NCBI GenBank assembly: GCA_019916065.1
Contig: CM034242.1
Span: 13,578,823 to 13,642,822, forward strand
DNA: 64,000 nt
Origin: Vitellaria paradoxa
Lineage: Eukaryota > Streptophyta > Magnoliopsida > Ericales > Sapotaceae
Direction: 5' to 3'
Shown: positions 1 to 11,861 of the stretch, piece after piece
Layout: each line of letters opens with the position of its first letter
How positions within the stretch are numbered: the first letter of the stretch is position 1
Notes under the pieces: model-generated
The model's input: only the letters and a program-made list of their open reading frames with translations
Databases searched by the model: none
What the model was told of the DNA's origin: nothing
Program-made: the position numbers and the translations under genes

Positions 1-274
1 TTTCTCCTACATCTTTTCTAGGACTTTGAACAAATCTACTATAATATTTTCTTTGGCAATATTTGACGCAACTGACAGTGCGAGGCTCAATCACATTGTC
101 CCCAAAGCTTTGCGATTGAAAATATTCTAATCTTCTTGTCTTATGCTTTCTAGCTTTTTCTCTCACTAATCGGTAGATATAAATCCTCTTGATATAAAAT
201 ATCTTCCATCTGCAACTTCCAAAAGCATAGTTCATATCGTTGAAATTCTCAATCTTGTATTTGTCTTCAGCCAT
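1..274 (-). pseudogene. Ty1/Copia gag N-terminal fragment (frameshifted)
   Basis: Reading the - strand from the ATG at 274, the product starts MAEDKYKIENFN and then, after one frameshift, continues WKLQMEDILYQEDLYLPI. This is the typical opening of plant Copia Gag (DUF4219/UBN2 type). Stop codons follow, and the rest of the element lies outside the window. A tRNA-Met-like primer-binding site lies just upstream of the ATG, so this is the 5' end of a decayed Copia element running off the left edge. Confidence 0.75.
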
Positions 275-304
275 TGTGTGAACCCTTGATCTCCTAAGTC
301 GAAA

Positions 305-315
305 CTCTGATACCA
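305..315 (-). other. Copia primer-binding site
   Basis: The - strand reads TGGTATCAGAG, complementary to the 3' end of initiator tRNA-Met. It lies about 30 bases upstream of the gag ATG at 274 and a few bases inside a CA-ending LTR, the expected order for a Copia 5' end. Confidence 0.75.
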
Positions 316-318
316 ATT

Positions 319-480
319 GTTGATGATCCCCAGCCTTAAACCCATAAGCACATGCACACAATCAAAGATATATAAGAACAGAAAACAATCATAAATAAGA
401 AGATAACGAGATAAGTGGTTTCGACTTAAACTAGTTGTTTAATCGTACATCCACCGGGTGCCGCATGTTTCACTGTGATG
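319..480 (-). repeat. Copia 5' LTR, 3' portion
   Basis: This stretch lies directly upstream of the primer-binding site on the - strand and ends in CA next to it, as an LTR should. The outer LTR boundary was not found: no clear TG start is visible before AT-rich DNA at about 480-550, so the left limit of the LTR is uncertain. Confidence 0.45.
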
Positions 481-579
481 AAAAAAAAAAGGTTATAAAG
501 TTCTAATGAAAGCAACTTTAGGAATTCCTTTTATAATTATAAGGAAACATAATGTATACAAATAAAAAATCCTAAAATG

Positions 580-1262
580 AAAAAATACGCTTTTGTCCTT
601 ATTTAGATCAGACTTTACACTTCATAGTCATTACTTTTTAAATGTTAAGTATCTGGTAAAAAATTTATAAAGTTAATAAAATTGATAAAAGTATATAAAA
701 ATTAGAAAAATTTAATAAAAATTGGTAAAAGTGAGTTTATGTTTAGTGCATAAAGTTAGTTTTTTTGGTAAAATTTGATAAACTAAATAGTCTTGCTTTA
801 TACAAAGGGTTGCATAATTTTTAGCAACTTTGACTTATTTGGTTGTCAAAAAGTAAAAATTTTTGTAATTTTTTTTTTTTTTGCATTTAGCAATATTGCC
901 AAAAATTATTAAAAATTTCTCTAATTTTTTTTTACCAAATAACCAAATATTACCAAAAATTATTAAAAATTTTCCTTAATTTTTCATCAAAACAATCAAA
1001 AATTATAAAAAATTCTTAAAAGTTTTAAATTTTTATTAAATACACTAAAAGTTTTAATTATTAAAAATTATAAAAAATTACATTTTTTTATACAACCAAA
1101 CACAGTGTTATCTATGTATACTTAGAGAGTGTTTAAGGTGACAAAAATTTACAAAATTTGATAAAAATTATAAATTTCTAATTTGTGCAGTAAAATAAAA
1201 AATAAATAATTTTTAAAATTTTTTAATATTTCTAAATAATTTTTAAAGTTACGAACGGAACT
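580..1262. repeat. AT-rich region with MITE remnants
   Basis: Two MITE-like segments are visible. One at about 835-1107 is bounded by TTTGGTTGTcaaaaag and the inverted ...ataCAACCAAACACA. The second at about 1128-1262 matches a MITE family seen repeatedly in the window (tgacaaaa... cgaattac... aaataatttttaaa). No coding sequence is seen. Confidence 0.5.
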
Positions 1263-1776
1263 TGAATGGAGTGTTCAAAGTTTACTTTAAACTTTTGGAT
1301 GATCTCTACGACGTCATAGAGAAATAAAAGTGAATCCTTTTTTTGATTAAATTCAACCCCTAAGCAATCATCAAAATTTGACCTATGCGTTTGGAAAACC
1401 AAAGAGCAAAAATAGTAACAAAAAAATTTTCAACGTACGGTCAATTAGGACTAATAAGTGCCATCTTTTCACGGTGATTTTGGCTGTCGACTTTCAGTAA
1501 AGTAAGAACTCGTTTAAGTTAGAACTTAGCTGGCTTTTCATTAATACAGCCCTGTGGTTGGTTGGATGTAAAATAGGAAGGAGGAAATGTGAGAGAGAGA
1601 CGGTGGGAGTTAAAAACATTTTTCTGCAATTTGAGAGAAAAAGGGAGGGGGAGGAAGGAAGATGAGAGAGAAAGACGGTGTGATAAAAAAATTAAAAAAA
1701 TGGGATATATCTTTGTTGAAATTAATTTTTAATTCAAAAAAAAAGTCGTAATATACATATACATATACACACATTC

Positions 1777-1808
<32 letters not shown>

Positions 1809-2758
1809 TTATTTTTTCTTTTTTTTTTATTCAATCAAACACACTTTTTTTCTTTTTTTTTTTTTTCTTTTCTTATTTCCTCCTCTTACTTTCCCTTCCA
1901 CCCCGACGGAACACGCTGCAAATTAATTAATACAAGTCGGGGAAGAAGTTATCAGTCTCGCCCCACCGGGAGTCACAAATCATTTTTCTCCTCTGCAACG
2001 TCCCCTTCTTCACATGTACTCATTTGTTTTGATGCTTTCGTTTATTTATTTATTTGCTTTTCCAATTCAATGCACCATGTTAGGATTCAAGGTTTACCAA
2101 TAATTTAAAGTTTCCATTTTTTTTATCTATATGATAAGAAAATTCTAAGAATTTAAGTTGAAAATATTTTTAATCGTTAAATTTATTTAATAATTGAGAT
2201 TATTTATTTTTCTCTTTATTTTGATTATCTTATCACTCACTTCACGTGAAAACACATTCTCTTACTATTTTCATATTTTATAAAAATTTTTAAATTAATA
2301 CTTTAAAAATGTGATAATATTTATAACAAATGATAAAAATTTTATATATTTATTAAATATTGAATGGATATCTTATTCTCTTTAAATTATTGATTTTTAT
2401 TTTTACAAATTATTTTTATAATTTTTCACGTAAATTTATTTTACAAATTTACATTTACCGGTGAAATTATATTTTCATACTTTTAAACACAGGATATGCG
2501 CGATATAGACCCACATTTATGAAACCAAGTTTTTATTGATAGCTTCTCATTTTATGGTAGAACAAAACCGTTAATTACATCTTTACAAATTCTCTCTCTT
2601 ATAAGCGTGTGTATATATACATATTCCTAAACTATTTTATGACCGAAATAGACTGAAATTGTTAAATATATATTTCTGCAAATAATTAGCAAGATTTCAA
2701 GTAATTGATTACAATACGCGGCGTAAAGTTAAACATCATATGCAGAATTACCCTAAGT

Positions 2759-2794
<36 letters not shown>

Positions 2795-3540
2795 GTAGCA
2801 TTACCTTAATTTAGTTTATATGTCTAGTAAGGCTAACTCAATATACATTATGAGTGTGTTTAAAGTTGTATAAATTTATAAAAATTAATGTTTTATATTT
2901 TGGACAGTGAATAAAAAGTTTAAATTTTATTACACTCTCGTAATTTATGTTTGCGAAAATTTGTAAAATTTTGTACTTTTTCTTTTAATTCCAAACAGTG
3001 CCCATGTATGGACCCACTAACATAAAAAATCCATATGAGAGTTTACGTAAGGCTATGGGATTTGCTCACGGTGACAAATATATATATATATATATGGGGT
3101 GGCATAGAGTGAAGTTGCGCAGCGGTGCGCATTGTTCCTACTGTGAACACACGTACCTACCAAGAAAGGCCAACGTAAAAAAATGGTGTGTGTGACATCA
3201 TAATATATATATATATATATATAGATATATAATATACACGCTTGTGTATGCAGGTATCGTGTAAATTGTGCGTAGAATTAAGGGAGGATGGAGAAATGGT
3301 AAGCGGCGGAGACAGCTTCATTAGAGGACCACCGGCCTTTTAACAGACAAAAATTAAAGTTTTTTTTTCTTAGCCTCTACGCCACGCTCCGGCTAGGCTT
3401 GTGGAGGACACCGCCACAGTTAGAGTGGCTGTGAACTGCACGTGCTTCTTCCGGGTGGTGTTTGGAGATTTTGTCCAAGAGAGAGCCACCCACTCAACCA
3501 TTTATCAGGGTAGGGGCCACGGAAGAATTCACATTGTAAT
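1263..3540. other. AT-rich intergenic DNA with microsatellites
   Basis: No gene is recognised. The stretch contains (AT)n at about 1779-1804, (TA)n at 2761-2791, short (TA)n near 3075-3093 and 3203-3224, and GA-rich patches near 1590-1680. A segment at 3250-3520 has more balanced base composition, but its short ORFs match no family I know. Confidence 0.6.
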
Positions 3541-4046
3541 AGTATTTGGAGTGATAAAAAAAAAAAAAAAAACGTTGTTTGGAGTAAAGAATGATATTTG
3601 ATGCTTCTTTTTAAATTATATTTTTTAGAGATGAGTAGTGTAAAAACTATTAAAATAGTTTCTCAAATTCGTTCTAACGAATTTAAAACAATGATTCTTT
3701 TCTCTATGAATAATGCCAAAACTGTTAGAACGGCCTTCTAAATATGTTCTAAAAGATTCTGTACCAGTAAACCGTTCGAACGGTTTATCCAAATCCGTTT
3801 TAACGGATTTAAAAAAATAGAAATAAATTAGTGACAATGATACTCATTTAAAAGCTTTGTTTGGACACAAAGAATATGATTATTAAAAAAAAATTTCGTA
3901 CTCGATTAATCTCGTTACGAATTTTTTATTTTTTTAGCGAAATATTGAAATTTTTTTAAAAATTAGTAAAGACGAGAAAAATAAAAGTGTGATAGAGGTT
4001 ATTGGAGTTTTATGAAGTTTTTTGCAGTTTTATAACACTCCAAACA
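3541..4046. mobile_element. MITE with an internal array of short palindromes
   Basis: The ends form a terminal inverted repeat: left TATTTGGAGTGATAAAA, right TTTTATAACACTCCAAACA. Inside are several short palindromes built on a CGTT..AACG core: 3665-3684 (imperfect centre), 3769-3786 (perfect, AAACCGTTCGAACGGTTT) and 3791-3810. Related sequence occurs at 41775-42309, 42750-43090 and 45985-46510. There is no transposase, so it is non-autonomous. Confidence 0.6.
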
Positions 4047-4691
4047 CAGTCACATGCTTAATTTGATAATATAGAAGGAGAACATTTTTTTTTTACATTT
4101 TCATTTAAATTTTATCTTATTTTTATTTTTATGATTTTTAGACATTTTATTTGTATTCATTAAAAAATTATAAAAAAATAATTGTAAATAGAAGAATCAA
4201 TGTATTGGGCCAAGAAAAAGGAAAAAATCTAAAGTTTTTGATGTGTACATCCGTTCTCTTATTTTACAGCATTCATTTTGTTTGATGAATGTGAATAAAA
4301 AAAAATGTTAAAGTTATTAAAATAAAAAATAAATAAATTTTAGTAACAAAAAACAAGACTGAAAAAAAAAATAAAAATATTAGAACTAACTTCCCTTTTC
4401 CACCAAACTAAACCTTAAATGGAGCTTCAAAAAATAAAGAAACCAAACCTTAGGGGACTGATTAGCACACAAATGAAAAAGAAATGAAGGAGTGTGGGGC
4501 CCCCTAGTTTAGAGAGAGAAATCTAGAGAGAGAGAGGGGGGACGGTGATGTTTGGAAGGTGCTCGAGTAGAGGGTTTTAATTGGAATTAGTTGGAAAAAC
4601 TGGACCACATCATACAATGGCCTTCCCAGGTCTTATTTTGGGAACATTTGGCAAAACACCTAGGCATCTATTCTCATTTCTATCTTTTCTG

Positions 4692-4725
<34 letters not shown>

Positions 4726-5680
4726 AATAAGAGGGAGCCCACTGAAGTTGTATTGAATTTTGATCAGAATTTGAGGTCCACACTCCACACCTAACGGGAG
4801 CAACAGAGAGAAAGGCCTCAATACTAAAAAACCCCATCTGAAAAAGCCTGGTTACAACTCTGTCCCAAGCATCAGTTCCAGGGATTCGAGTCATGATCCC
4901 TGTGTTGATTTTATTGAGGGCTCACTATGTTTTTTAGAAGTTTCAAGTATAGCAGAGAATTTTATGTGAGTTAATGAAGAGACACAACTTGTGTGGGGGC
5001 TTTCTTGTGTCAAGCCAAAGGACAGCCAGATCTCCCTCAGTCCATGGTCCATGATAGATGTTTAGTTGAACGAAATTAATTAAAATTAATTAATTTTTTT
5101 ATTTACTTCAGTTAAATTTTATTATATATCATTTTTTATTAAAATTTTATATTTTACTATATTTTTAGCTAAATTTTTCTAACCAAACGCTTCCACGAGT
5201 TCTCTATGCGTAGAGAGCAGGCAGTTTCATTTCATTTTATATTTATTATTTATTTCTGCATTTTTAACTATTGTATAAACTAAGGACTAGTAATTTAAAC
5301 TTTTTTTGGGTTAATTTTTTAATTGGTGGAGCGTGTGAAATACTTGGAGGGTTTGATATTAGGAAATCTATTTTGTATGTATTTGTATCCTGGTGCATAT
5401 TGACTCACTTTTAGAGAGAGAGAGGGGGGGGGGGGTCGCATATATCAAATGATGATCAGGGCTTGGAGGTCATCATCAATCCTATCTGCCGATCTATCTA
5501 CCATTTCTGAGGAGATATCTGATCTTCCTTCCTAGGTTGGCTTTCATGGGAAACCACGTTATGTTGGGTTACTAACAAGTCCGAAAAAAAAAAAATCAGT
5601 TCTCACACCCTTCCTCCTCCCTCTCCTCCTCCACAACCATCATCACCACCACCACCCATGTAGATTTGTGTGTGTGTATA
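4047..5680. other. Intergenic DNA upstream of BEL1
   Basis: No gene is recognised. The stretch contains GA repeats (4511-4540, 5415-5427), a CT/CA compound microsatellite at about 4694-4726, and AT-rich DNA. It is the distal promoter side of BEL1. Short ORFs here overlap the simple repeats and are not credible genes. Confidence 0.5.
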
Positions 5681-5703
5681 TACATATATATATATATATA
5701 TAT

Positions 5704-5713
5704 CTATATAAAG
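5704..5713 (+). promoter_or_regulatory. Candidate TATA box of BEL1
   Basis: CTATATAAAG follows a (TA)n run and fits the plant TATA consensus. Transcription would start near 5735-5745, giving a 5' leader of about 410 bases. The placement rests on sequence alone; a leader intron or another start site is possible. Confidence 0.4.
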
Positions 5714-6055
5714 ACCTCCCAATACAGCAGGATACCTCCTCAAATCTGTAAGCTCTGTCCCCCTCTCCAAACATAGATACATGCTACGAGTTCGATAACC
5801 CCACCAAAAAAGGGTATTTTTTTCTTTTCTTTGATCAAAAAGGCAGCTTGGGTTGGGTGAACTTCATGAGTTCACTGATCTTTGCCTTGCAATCTCTGTC
5901 CACTAGTTTTAGTACTGTTGGGTCTTTGGGTTATTTGATTGGGTGGATCTAATTGAATTTGTGATTGCAGAAGCTTCAAAAGCAGAATCTAGAGGACAGA
6001 AGGTAAAGAAAAAGAAAATAGCAAGAACGGAAAAACCAAGAACAAGTGGATTTGT

Positions 6056-6134
6056 TTTGTGTGTGTGTGTGTGTGTGAGTGAGAGAGAGAGAGAGAGAGA
6101 GGGATAGAGAGAGAGGGAGGGAGAGAGAGAGAGG
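6056..6134 (+). repeat. (GT)n(GA)n compound microsatellite in the BEL1 leader
   Basis: About nine GT units run straight into interrupted GA repeats, ending 16 bases before the first in-frame ATG. It lies in the inferred 5' untranslated region. GA repeats are binding sites for plant BASIC PENTACYSTEINE (GAGA-binding) factors, which control several ovule genes, so it may be regulatory as well as length-variable. Confidence 0.85.
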
Positions 6135-6150
6135 GTAGACACATGTATGT

Positions 6151-9100
6151 ATGGCCGGACTGGGTGGTGAAGAGAAAACCAGGAACATGGCCACATCAAC
6201 TGGCTATTGTTTCTCTGCTGTCTCCTCTGGTAACCAAAACATTCACCAGGAATCCCATCTGGTGAACCAGTTGCAAAACTTTGAGTCCAACCCAGAGATC
6301 TACACCTTGACCACAGGCATGGAGATGATAGGGTTTCCTCCAAAGAATCTCCACCAACAACAACATGGTGACAACAACAACAACTCAGCCGTGTGGAAAG
6401 CCTTCCTAGGCAAATCTGGCAGCACCGATGGTGGTGCTTCCTCTTCGAAAACGATCACCGACCACGATTTCTACCACCAGGATCAGAACCTGATGGACGT
6501 TGCACCTGATCATCAGGACTCAGCAGCAGCAGCAGCTTGGCACGGTGATGATCAGAGCAGATTGATGGTGGATGATTCATCTCTGAGGTGTGTGTTTCCT
6601 TGTCAAGGAAATGAAAGGCCAAGCCAGGGACTCTCACTTTCTCTTAACTCAACCAACCCTTCAACTATTGGGTTACAGTCCTTTGAGCTGAGATCATCCC
6701 AGCAGCAAGGTCATGATGATATGAGGTTTGTTTCCTCTTCAAGTTCTTCCAGATCATATGGGTTCTTTGGGAAACCCATGAATATGAATATGAATATTCA
6801 TCAGCAGCAGCAGCAGCAACAAATGATTCAAGATGGGTTTTGGGGGAAAGCTGCAAATCATCAGCAGCAGCTTCATCATGATCATCATCATCAACATGGC
6901 CAGTTTCAGATCAGGAACTCAAAGTACCTGGGCCCAGCTCAGGAGCTCCTGAATGAGTTCTGTGACCTTGGAACAAAGCAAACAGAAAGAGAAACAAAAA
7001 CAAGGACAATGCCCCACAAAGCCAGTCAGTGGCAAGATGAGAATGCAAGTGGCTCTTCTTCTTCCCAAAGGCAACCTAATTTACACACCCTTGAACTCCT
7101 CGACTTGCAGAAAAGAAAAGCGAAGCTACTTTCAATGCTTGAAGAGGTATTTATATACACACACACACACATATATAGTTCATCTCAAAAATCAATTTTA
7201 TATATTTTGTTAAATTTTACTCCATCTCCTTTATTTATATTAATTTGCGCAACAATCAATATACATACAAGAACACTCTTCTTCATGCAAGTGAAGCACC
7301 AACTATTGAGGGGCTTATTGATTGGGGGTCTAGTCTGGTCTTCCAGACTTGACATCTTGAATAATTGAGCGACTAAGGGGGTTTCCATTAATGTTAGTGT
7401 GTATACATTATATACATATAATATATATATATATATATGTATTAACTCTTCAATTGGTTTGATGTAGGTGGACAGAAGATACAGGAACTACTGTGAACAA
7501 ATGAAGGCGGTGGTGTCATCCTTTGAGGCAGTGGCTGGGAATGGGGCCGCCACAGTTTACTCAGCCTTGGCATCCAAGGCCATGTCAAGGCATTTCAGGT
7601 GTCTCAGAGATGGGATTGTGGGCCAGATTAAGGCCACCAAGAAGGCCATGGGCGAGAAGGACACGGCTGCGCCGGGGACGACACGGGGGGAGACTCCAAG
7701 GCTTCGACTCCTCGATCAAGCCCTTAGACAACAGAGGGCCTTCCAGCAGATGACCATGATGGAGACTCATCCATGGAGACCTCAACGGGGACTTCCGGAG
7801 CGATCCGTCTCCATTTTACGTGCTTGGCTTTTTGAGCATTTCCTTAACCCGTAAACAAAAACTCTCTTCTTCATCGATCAGCTTCTTAATTTCATATATA
7901 CCATATAGGAATTTAATCAAAAATTTCTTCGAACCAAAAAGAATAAATAAATAAATAAAAATGTCACTTGCAGCAGCAGCAGCTAGTAGTGATTTATTTG
8001 TCCTATGCAGTCTCTATCATTTGCTAGCTAGCTTGCAAAGACAACCCAATGTACTTTGTTAGTTTCTACCCTCCATCATTCTTATTCCAACATTCATTTG
8101 TCATATTGGTTTCAATCATGCATACTTATGCGTGTATATACATATATTTTGTTTTCTGGATTTTGCTTTGGCCACTTTGTTATATTTGTGTGGATTTGAT
8201 TCTATTCCAACTTATTGCATTGGACCCATATGTCTTTCCTATTAGCTACAAAATTTTTCATGAAGTATTGCTAAAAAAAAAATTGCTATTTTATTAAAAT
8301 ATTTTATCAAAAAATACATAAATATGATACTAAAATGATGCAACAATAACACATGCGTAATAATTAAAGATGTCTTTTAGTAATAAAGTTATCGTTTCTA
8401 AAATGATATACTTACCCATCATTTTGAAGCTTTTTGTTTGATAAAGTATTTTGATTTTAATTATATAACATGATATTCTTATTATTTGACTATTTATAAA
8501 ATTACGATATGAATTAAGCAGCTTAAATTGAATGTTAATTTACTTATGTGTCCCATGTATTACTTTGCAGGTACCCAAGTGATGTAGATAAGCACATCTT
8601 AGCCCGCCAAACTGGTCTTTCTAGAAGCCAGGCAAGTCCACGTCCATATCTCTACCAGCTAATAATACTTCATAACTTCAATATGAATATATATAAATAT
8701 ATCGATGTGGTATACCTTACCAGAATCTGCAATTTTTTCTTTTTTTAATACATTAGAGGTTGAAAAAAAAATGTCATTGTACATGATTCTGGCACAAGCT
8801 TCTAGAAAATTTATGTTAGAAAATTTTGCACATATTAATTAATTAATTAATGAAATTGGTTAGGTTGATATATTTTAAGCTTTGTTTAGGTATCGAATTG
8901 GTTCATCAACGCAAGAGTGAGGCTGTGGAAACCAATGGTGGAAGACATGTACTTGGAAGAAACAAAGGAGGAAGATAACATGGTCTCCCCAGATGGCAAT
9001 GCCGGCGTGTCCAACCAGCAGACACGTCCCGAGGATCAGAAACCCACTGCGGACCAGCTGGTGAGGATAGATTCGGAGTGTCTCTCTTCCATCATCAACA

Positions 9101-9501
9101 ACAACAACCCTCATGAGAAAAATGAGGGTAATAAGAGTCAAATTCAAAACTTGCACAGCTTTGGAAGCGTCCCCGACGCATTTGGTGCCGAGGAATTGGA
9201 CTTCTCCTCGTACAACCACCAAACGGCCGGGCCTGTTTCTTATGCTAATCGCGGAAATGCCCACCACAATTTTGTCGGCGGTGTGTCTTTGACGTTGGGG
9301 TTACAGCAGCATGGAGGCGGTGGTGGTGGTGGGGTGAGCTTAGCATTCTCGTCTGCGGCTCATCAGAATTCTCTCTTCTATGGTAGAGACCAAATTGAAG
9401 ATTGTCAACCGGTTCAGTACTCGCTCTTGGACGGTGAGGGACAGACTTTACCATACAGAAACTTGATGGGTGCACAATTGCTTCATGACCTGGCTGGATA
9501 G
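6151..9501 (+). CDS. BEL1: BEL1-like TALE homeodomain transcription factor, BEL1 orthologue
   Basis: This is a nuclear DNA-binding protein of the plant BELL class, which acts as a heterodimer with KNOX proteins. BEL1 itself controls ovule integument identity. Exons are 6151-7146, 7468-7850, 8571-8631 and 8890-9501, giving 683 residues (Arabidopsis BEL1 is about 611). Visible domains are an N-terminal GLSLSL motif, the SKY box (S257-K-Y259), the BELL domain at about 316-390 split by intron 1, and a TALE homeodomain at about 436-498 containing [12 protein letters not shown]. The C-terminal part has VSLTLGLQ, and the protein ends in [12 protein letters not shown]. The 61-base third exon and the homeodomain sequence [20 protein letters not shown] match BEL1 rather than SAW1/2 as I remember them. 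Poly-Gln and poly-Ala runs occur in exon 1. The ATG at 6187 has better context (A at -3, G at +4) than the one at 6151, so a 671-residue product is possible. Confidence 0.9.
8632..8889 (+). other. BEL1 intron 3 with a GC donor (GC-AG intron)
   Basis: Exon 3 ends AGCCAG at 8631 and the intron begins GCAAGT. Exon 4 begins after TTTAG at 8889. Reading across gives [14 protein letters not shown], the invariant helix 3 of the homeodomain. No in-frame GT nearby would keep this sequence. CAG|GCAAGT is the strong consensus of the rare GC-AG class, spliced by the U2 machinery. Confidence 0.85.
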
Positions 9502-11000
9502 AGGGAGACAGTTGAGAAGATGAAAAGAGTACTTTTGGTACAGATGATGATGATGATGGTAGCAAGATACAACTAAATGGAGTATAGGTAAAAATCTTGG
9601 ATGCATTGTTAGAACTATATAATAGTTTATTATATATAAATATTTATATATACAATGGAAGTTACTTCCATGCATGGCTAGCTAGCTAGTAGTTTTCCAA
9701 GCTTTACATATGCTACTTAAGGAAGAATATATATTTATATATATATATATATATATATTGATTACTCTTAGGTTGAGTATTGGAAATGCTAGTGATTGAT
9801 GCAACAGCATACAGATATTTGTTTCCTCACTTGGGTAGGTTCTGTAATTGAAAGAAACAAAACTAACCTATATATATATATATATATATCAGATATTATA
9901 TGATATTTCTTGTAGTCACTGTGTATGTGTGTTCGATAGCGCAAGCTAACTGATAGGATCATTTGTGGCTCTAGTTTAAATAATAGCTCCACTTTTAATG
10001 GGGGACACACAGATTTTTTTCCTTCTCTTTTTTTTTTTTTCCCTGGTTTTTTCTTCTCTAGGGCAATTAAATGAAGCTGCACAATCCGTTAGAGGGTACT
10101 CAGGATTGGAGATTAATTAAGACTTTTTTTTTCTTTTTTCTTTTTTTTTTTTTGGAGTTTTTTTTTTTTTTGAAATTTTAAAGTAAATATAATCAATATC
10201 AATATTTCATATAGTAGTGGCCCCATTTTATATCCTCCACAAGTGGATATGTGTTAGCTGAAAGAATTGGTGGCTTGTTGATCCTCTCTCTAACTATGGA
10301 ATGGTTGGTGCTAAGCTTTTCAACAAAGGAAAAGCACCTTTATAAAACCACCCTTTCATCTTTAGCATAAATGGCCATAGACATATACATATATACACAC
10401 ACACACTCTTGTGGTGAAGGTGCAATTCGCAGGTAACTGAATCGAGCACGTAATGGTCCTCAAATATTTCTATAATAAACTAGTTAGTTGTGTATGTGCT
10501 CTAGCTATTTTGGATTTCCATAGCTGCCAATTCATGCATTTTTTATAAAATACTACAATAGTAATCTTGAAATTGAGATCAAGCATCTACGTAATGTTAG
10601 AGATGGTAATGGGACTGGTAAAAGGGAAATTGGATTTGGGATGGGGGTGGAGGAAGGGTAAAAGTTTCCACCCGGATTAAGTCTAAAATAGGAAAGCATT
10701 CTCATTAATCCCACTTTATTTTTTTAAGAAATTAAAGTGTTGGTGTTGAAATGTTAGTTTTTATTTTTTTACTAATTTACATTTTAGTATTTTTATTCTT
10801 TTAATATCTTATTCTTTTGATGACTAGTTAGTTTGTATATATATATATTTTTGTCTCATTTTTTAAAAAATAAAATGATAAAGTATTATTGATATTAATG
10901 GAATAGGGTAGGGCCCTCTCAACGGGGTACCTGTCACGGGAGGGGGACGAGGCATGGGAAGAGTTATTTGATTGGATATGGTTAGGAGAAGGCTCCTACA
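9502..11000. other. BEL1 3' flank and AT-rich intergenic DNA
   Basis: The 3' untranslated region probably occupies the first 200-300 bases. (TA)n tracts occur near 9736-9760 and 9871-9890, and T-rich runs near 10020-10040 and 10125-10170. No further gene is recognised. Confidence 0.5.
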
Positions 11001-11849
11001 CCGTTGCCATTTCTATATAATACTTTTCATATTTTGATCCATAAAAAAATAATTAAAATGACATACTTCTCATATTTTAATCTAAAAAAATTACGAAACA
11101 AATAAATATGTAAAATAATAATATTAAAACATGAACAATTGCATGTTCGTTGCCAAACTCCAACTCAGTAATCTTTAAGAAGAAATAATCAAAACAAATA
11201 AATATGTGAAAAATATGTATAATAAAAGGATATTGTAAAATAAAAATTAAAAAAATAGTAAAATAAACACATCAGTAGATAGATTTTGGGTTATAGTAGT
11301 TTGATTTGAAAATTAATATTTATAAGGTTAAAGAATGTAAAAAATTATTTTATAAGGATAAAATTATATTTTAATATATTACAAATTGACTTTTTTTTTT
11401 TTAAAAAACCCTTGGACCTAGCTCAGCGGGTGACCTCCTGATTGTGGGGGGCCGAAGCAACAACCCGCAAGGATTCGAGTATCCGCTAGTAAAATCCAGT
11501 CTCGTTGAGTTATTCCAAGGGCCACCCACCACACGCGCAAGCGTGTGACTTAACCGGTTCGGCAGGCTTGTGGGGTGTTCGTCGGCCTTCGGTTTACCGG
11601 TCGGCTACACGGTCCGTTAAGAGCTGTAATAAATCGGCCAGGTTCCGGGTCACCAAAAAAAAAATTGACTTTTTAAACAAACAGTTTAAAAATTAATCAC
11701 GTTAGTCTTTTGACAATGCAAGTCCACTTTCTTCGAAAAAAAATTTGTTAAAACTTTCAAATTTATCAAAAGCTGCATTACATAGTTTTGAGTTGATTTT
11801 AATTTCATACACATTATCAAAAAATCACATATACATTATTTGAAAAAAA
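11001..11849. repeat. Direct repeat copy A (with SINE insertion)
   Basis: Sequence from CCGTTGCC at 11001 to about 11849 is repeated, in the same order and orientation, at 14081-14661. Apart from scattered substitutions and small indels, the copies differ by the SINE and its target duplication (about 270 bases), present only here. Without the SINE, copy A is about 580 bases, like copy B. Confidence 0.85.
11403..11663 (+). mobile_element. tRNA-derived SINE, family 1 (A tail)
   Basis: A Pol III A box (TAGCTCAGCGG, 11419-11429) and B box (GGATTCGAGTATCC, 11471-11484) are followed by a tRNA-unrelated body ending CCGGGTCACC plus about nine A. The target duplication AAATTGACTTTTT flanks it (about 11383-11395 and 11662-11674). 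The related copy B at 14081-14661 lacks it, so the insertion is confirmed by an empty site. A relative with the same 3' end lies at 44616-44856. Confidence 0.88.
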
Positions 11850-11861
11850 TTACATATACAT

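Noticed and set aside
5909..6343. - strand ORF with long SLSLSLSL/THTHTH runs
   Set aside because: Translation of the GT/GA microsatellite and the reverse of BEL1 exon 1; no family match.
6151..9501. Assignment to SAW1/SAW2 (BLH2/BLH4) rather than BEL1
   Set aside because: GLSLSL and [12 protein letters not shown] occur in several BELL proteins. However, [19 protein letters not shown]...PVQYSLLD and the [14 protein letters not shown] end fit BEL1, as does the SKYL-x-PAQELL-x-EFC-x-LG box.
11419..11484. Possible tRNA gene (A and B boxes)
   Set aside because: The sequence does not close into a cloverleaf and continues into a SINE body with an A tail and target duplication. The same holds for 44781-44840, 47469-47530 and 61302-61360.
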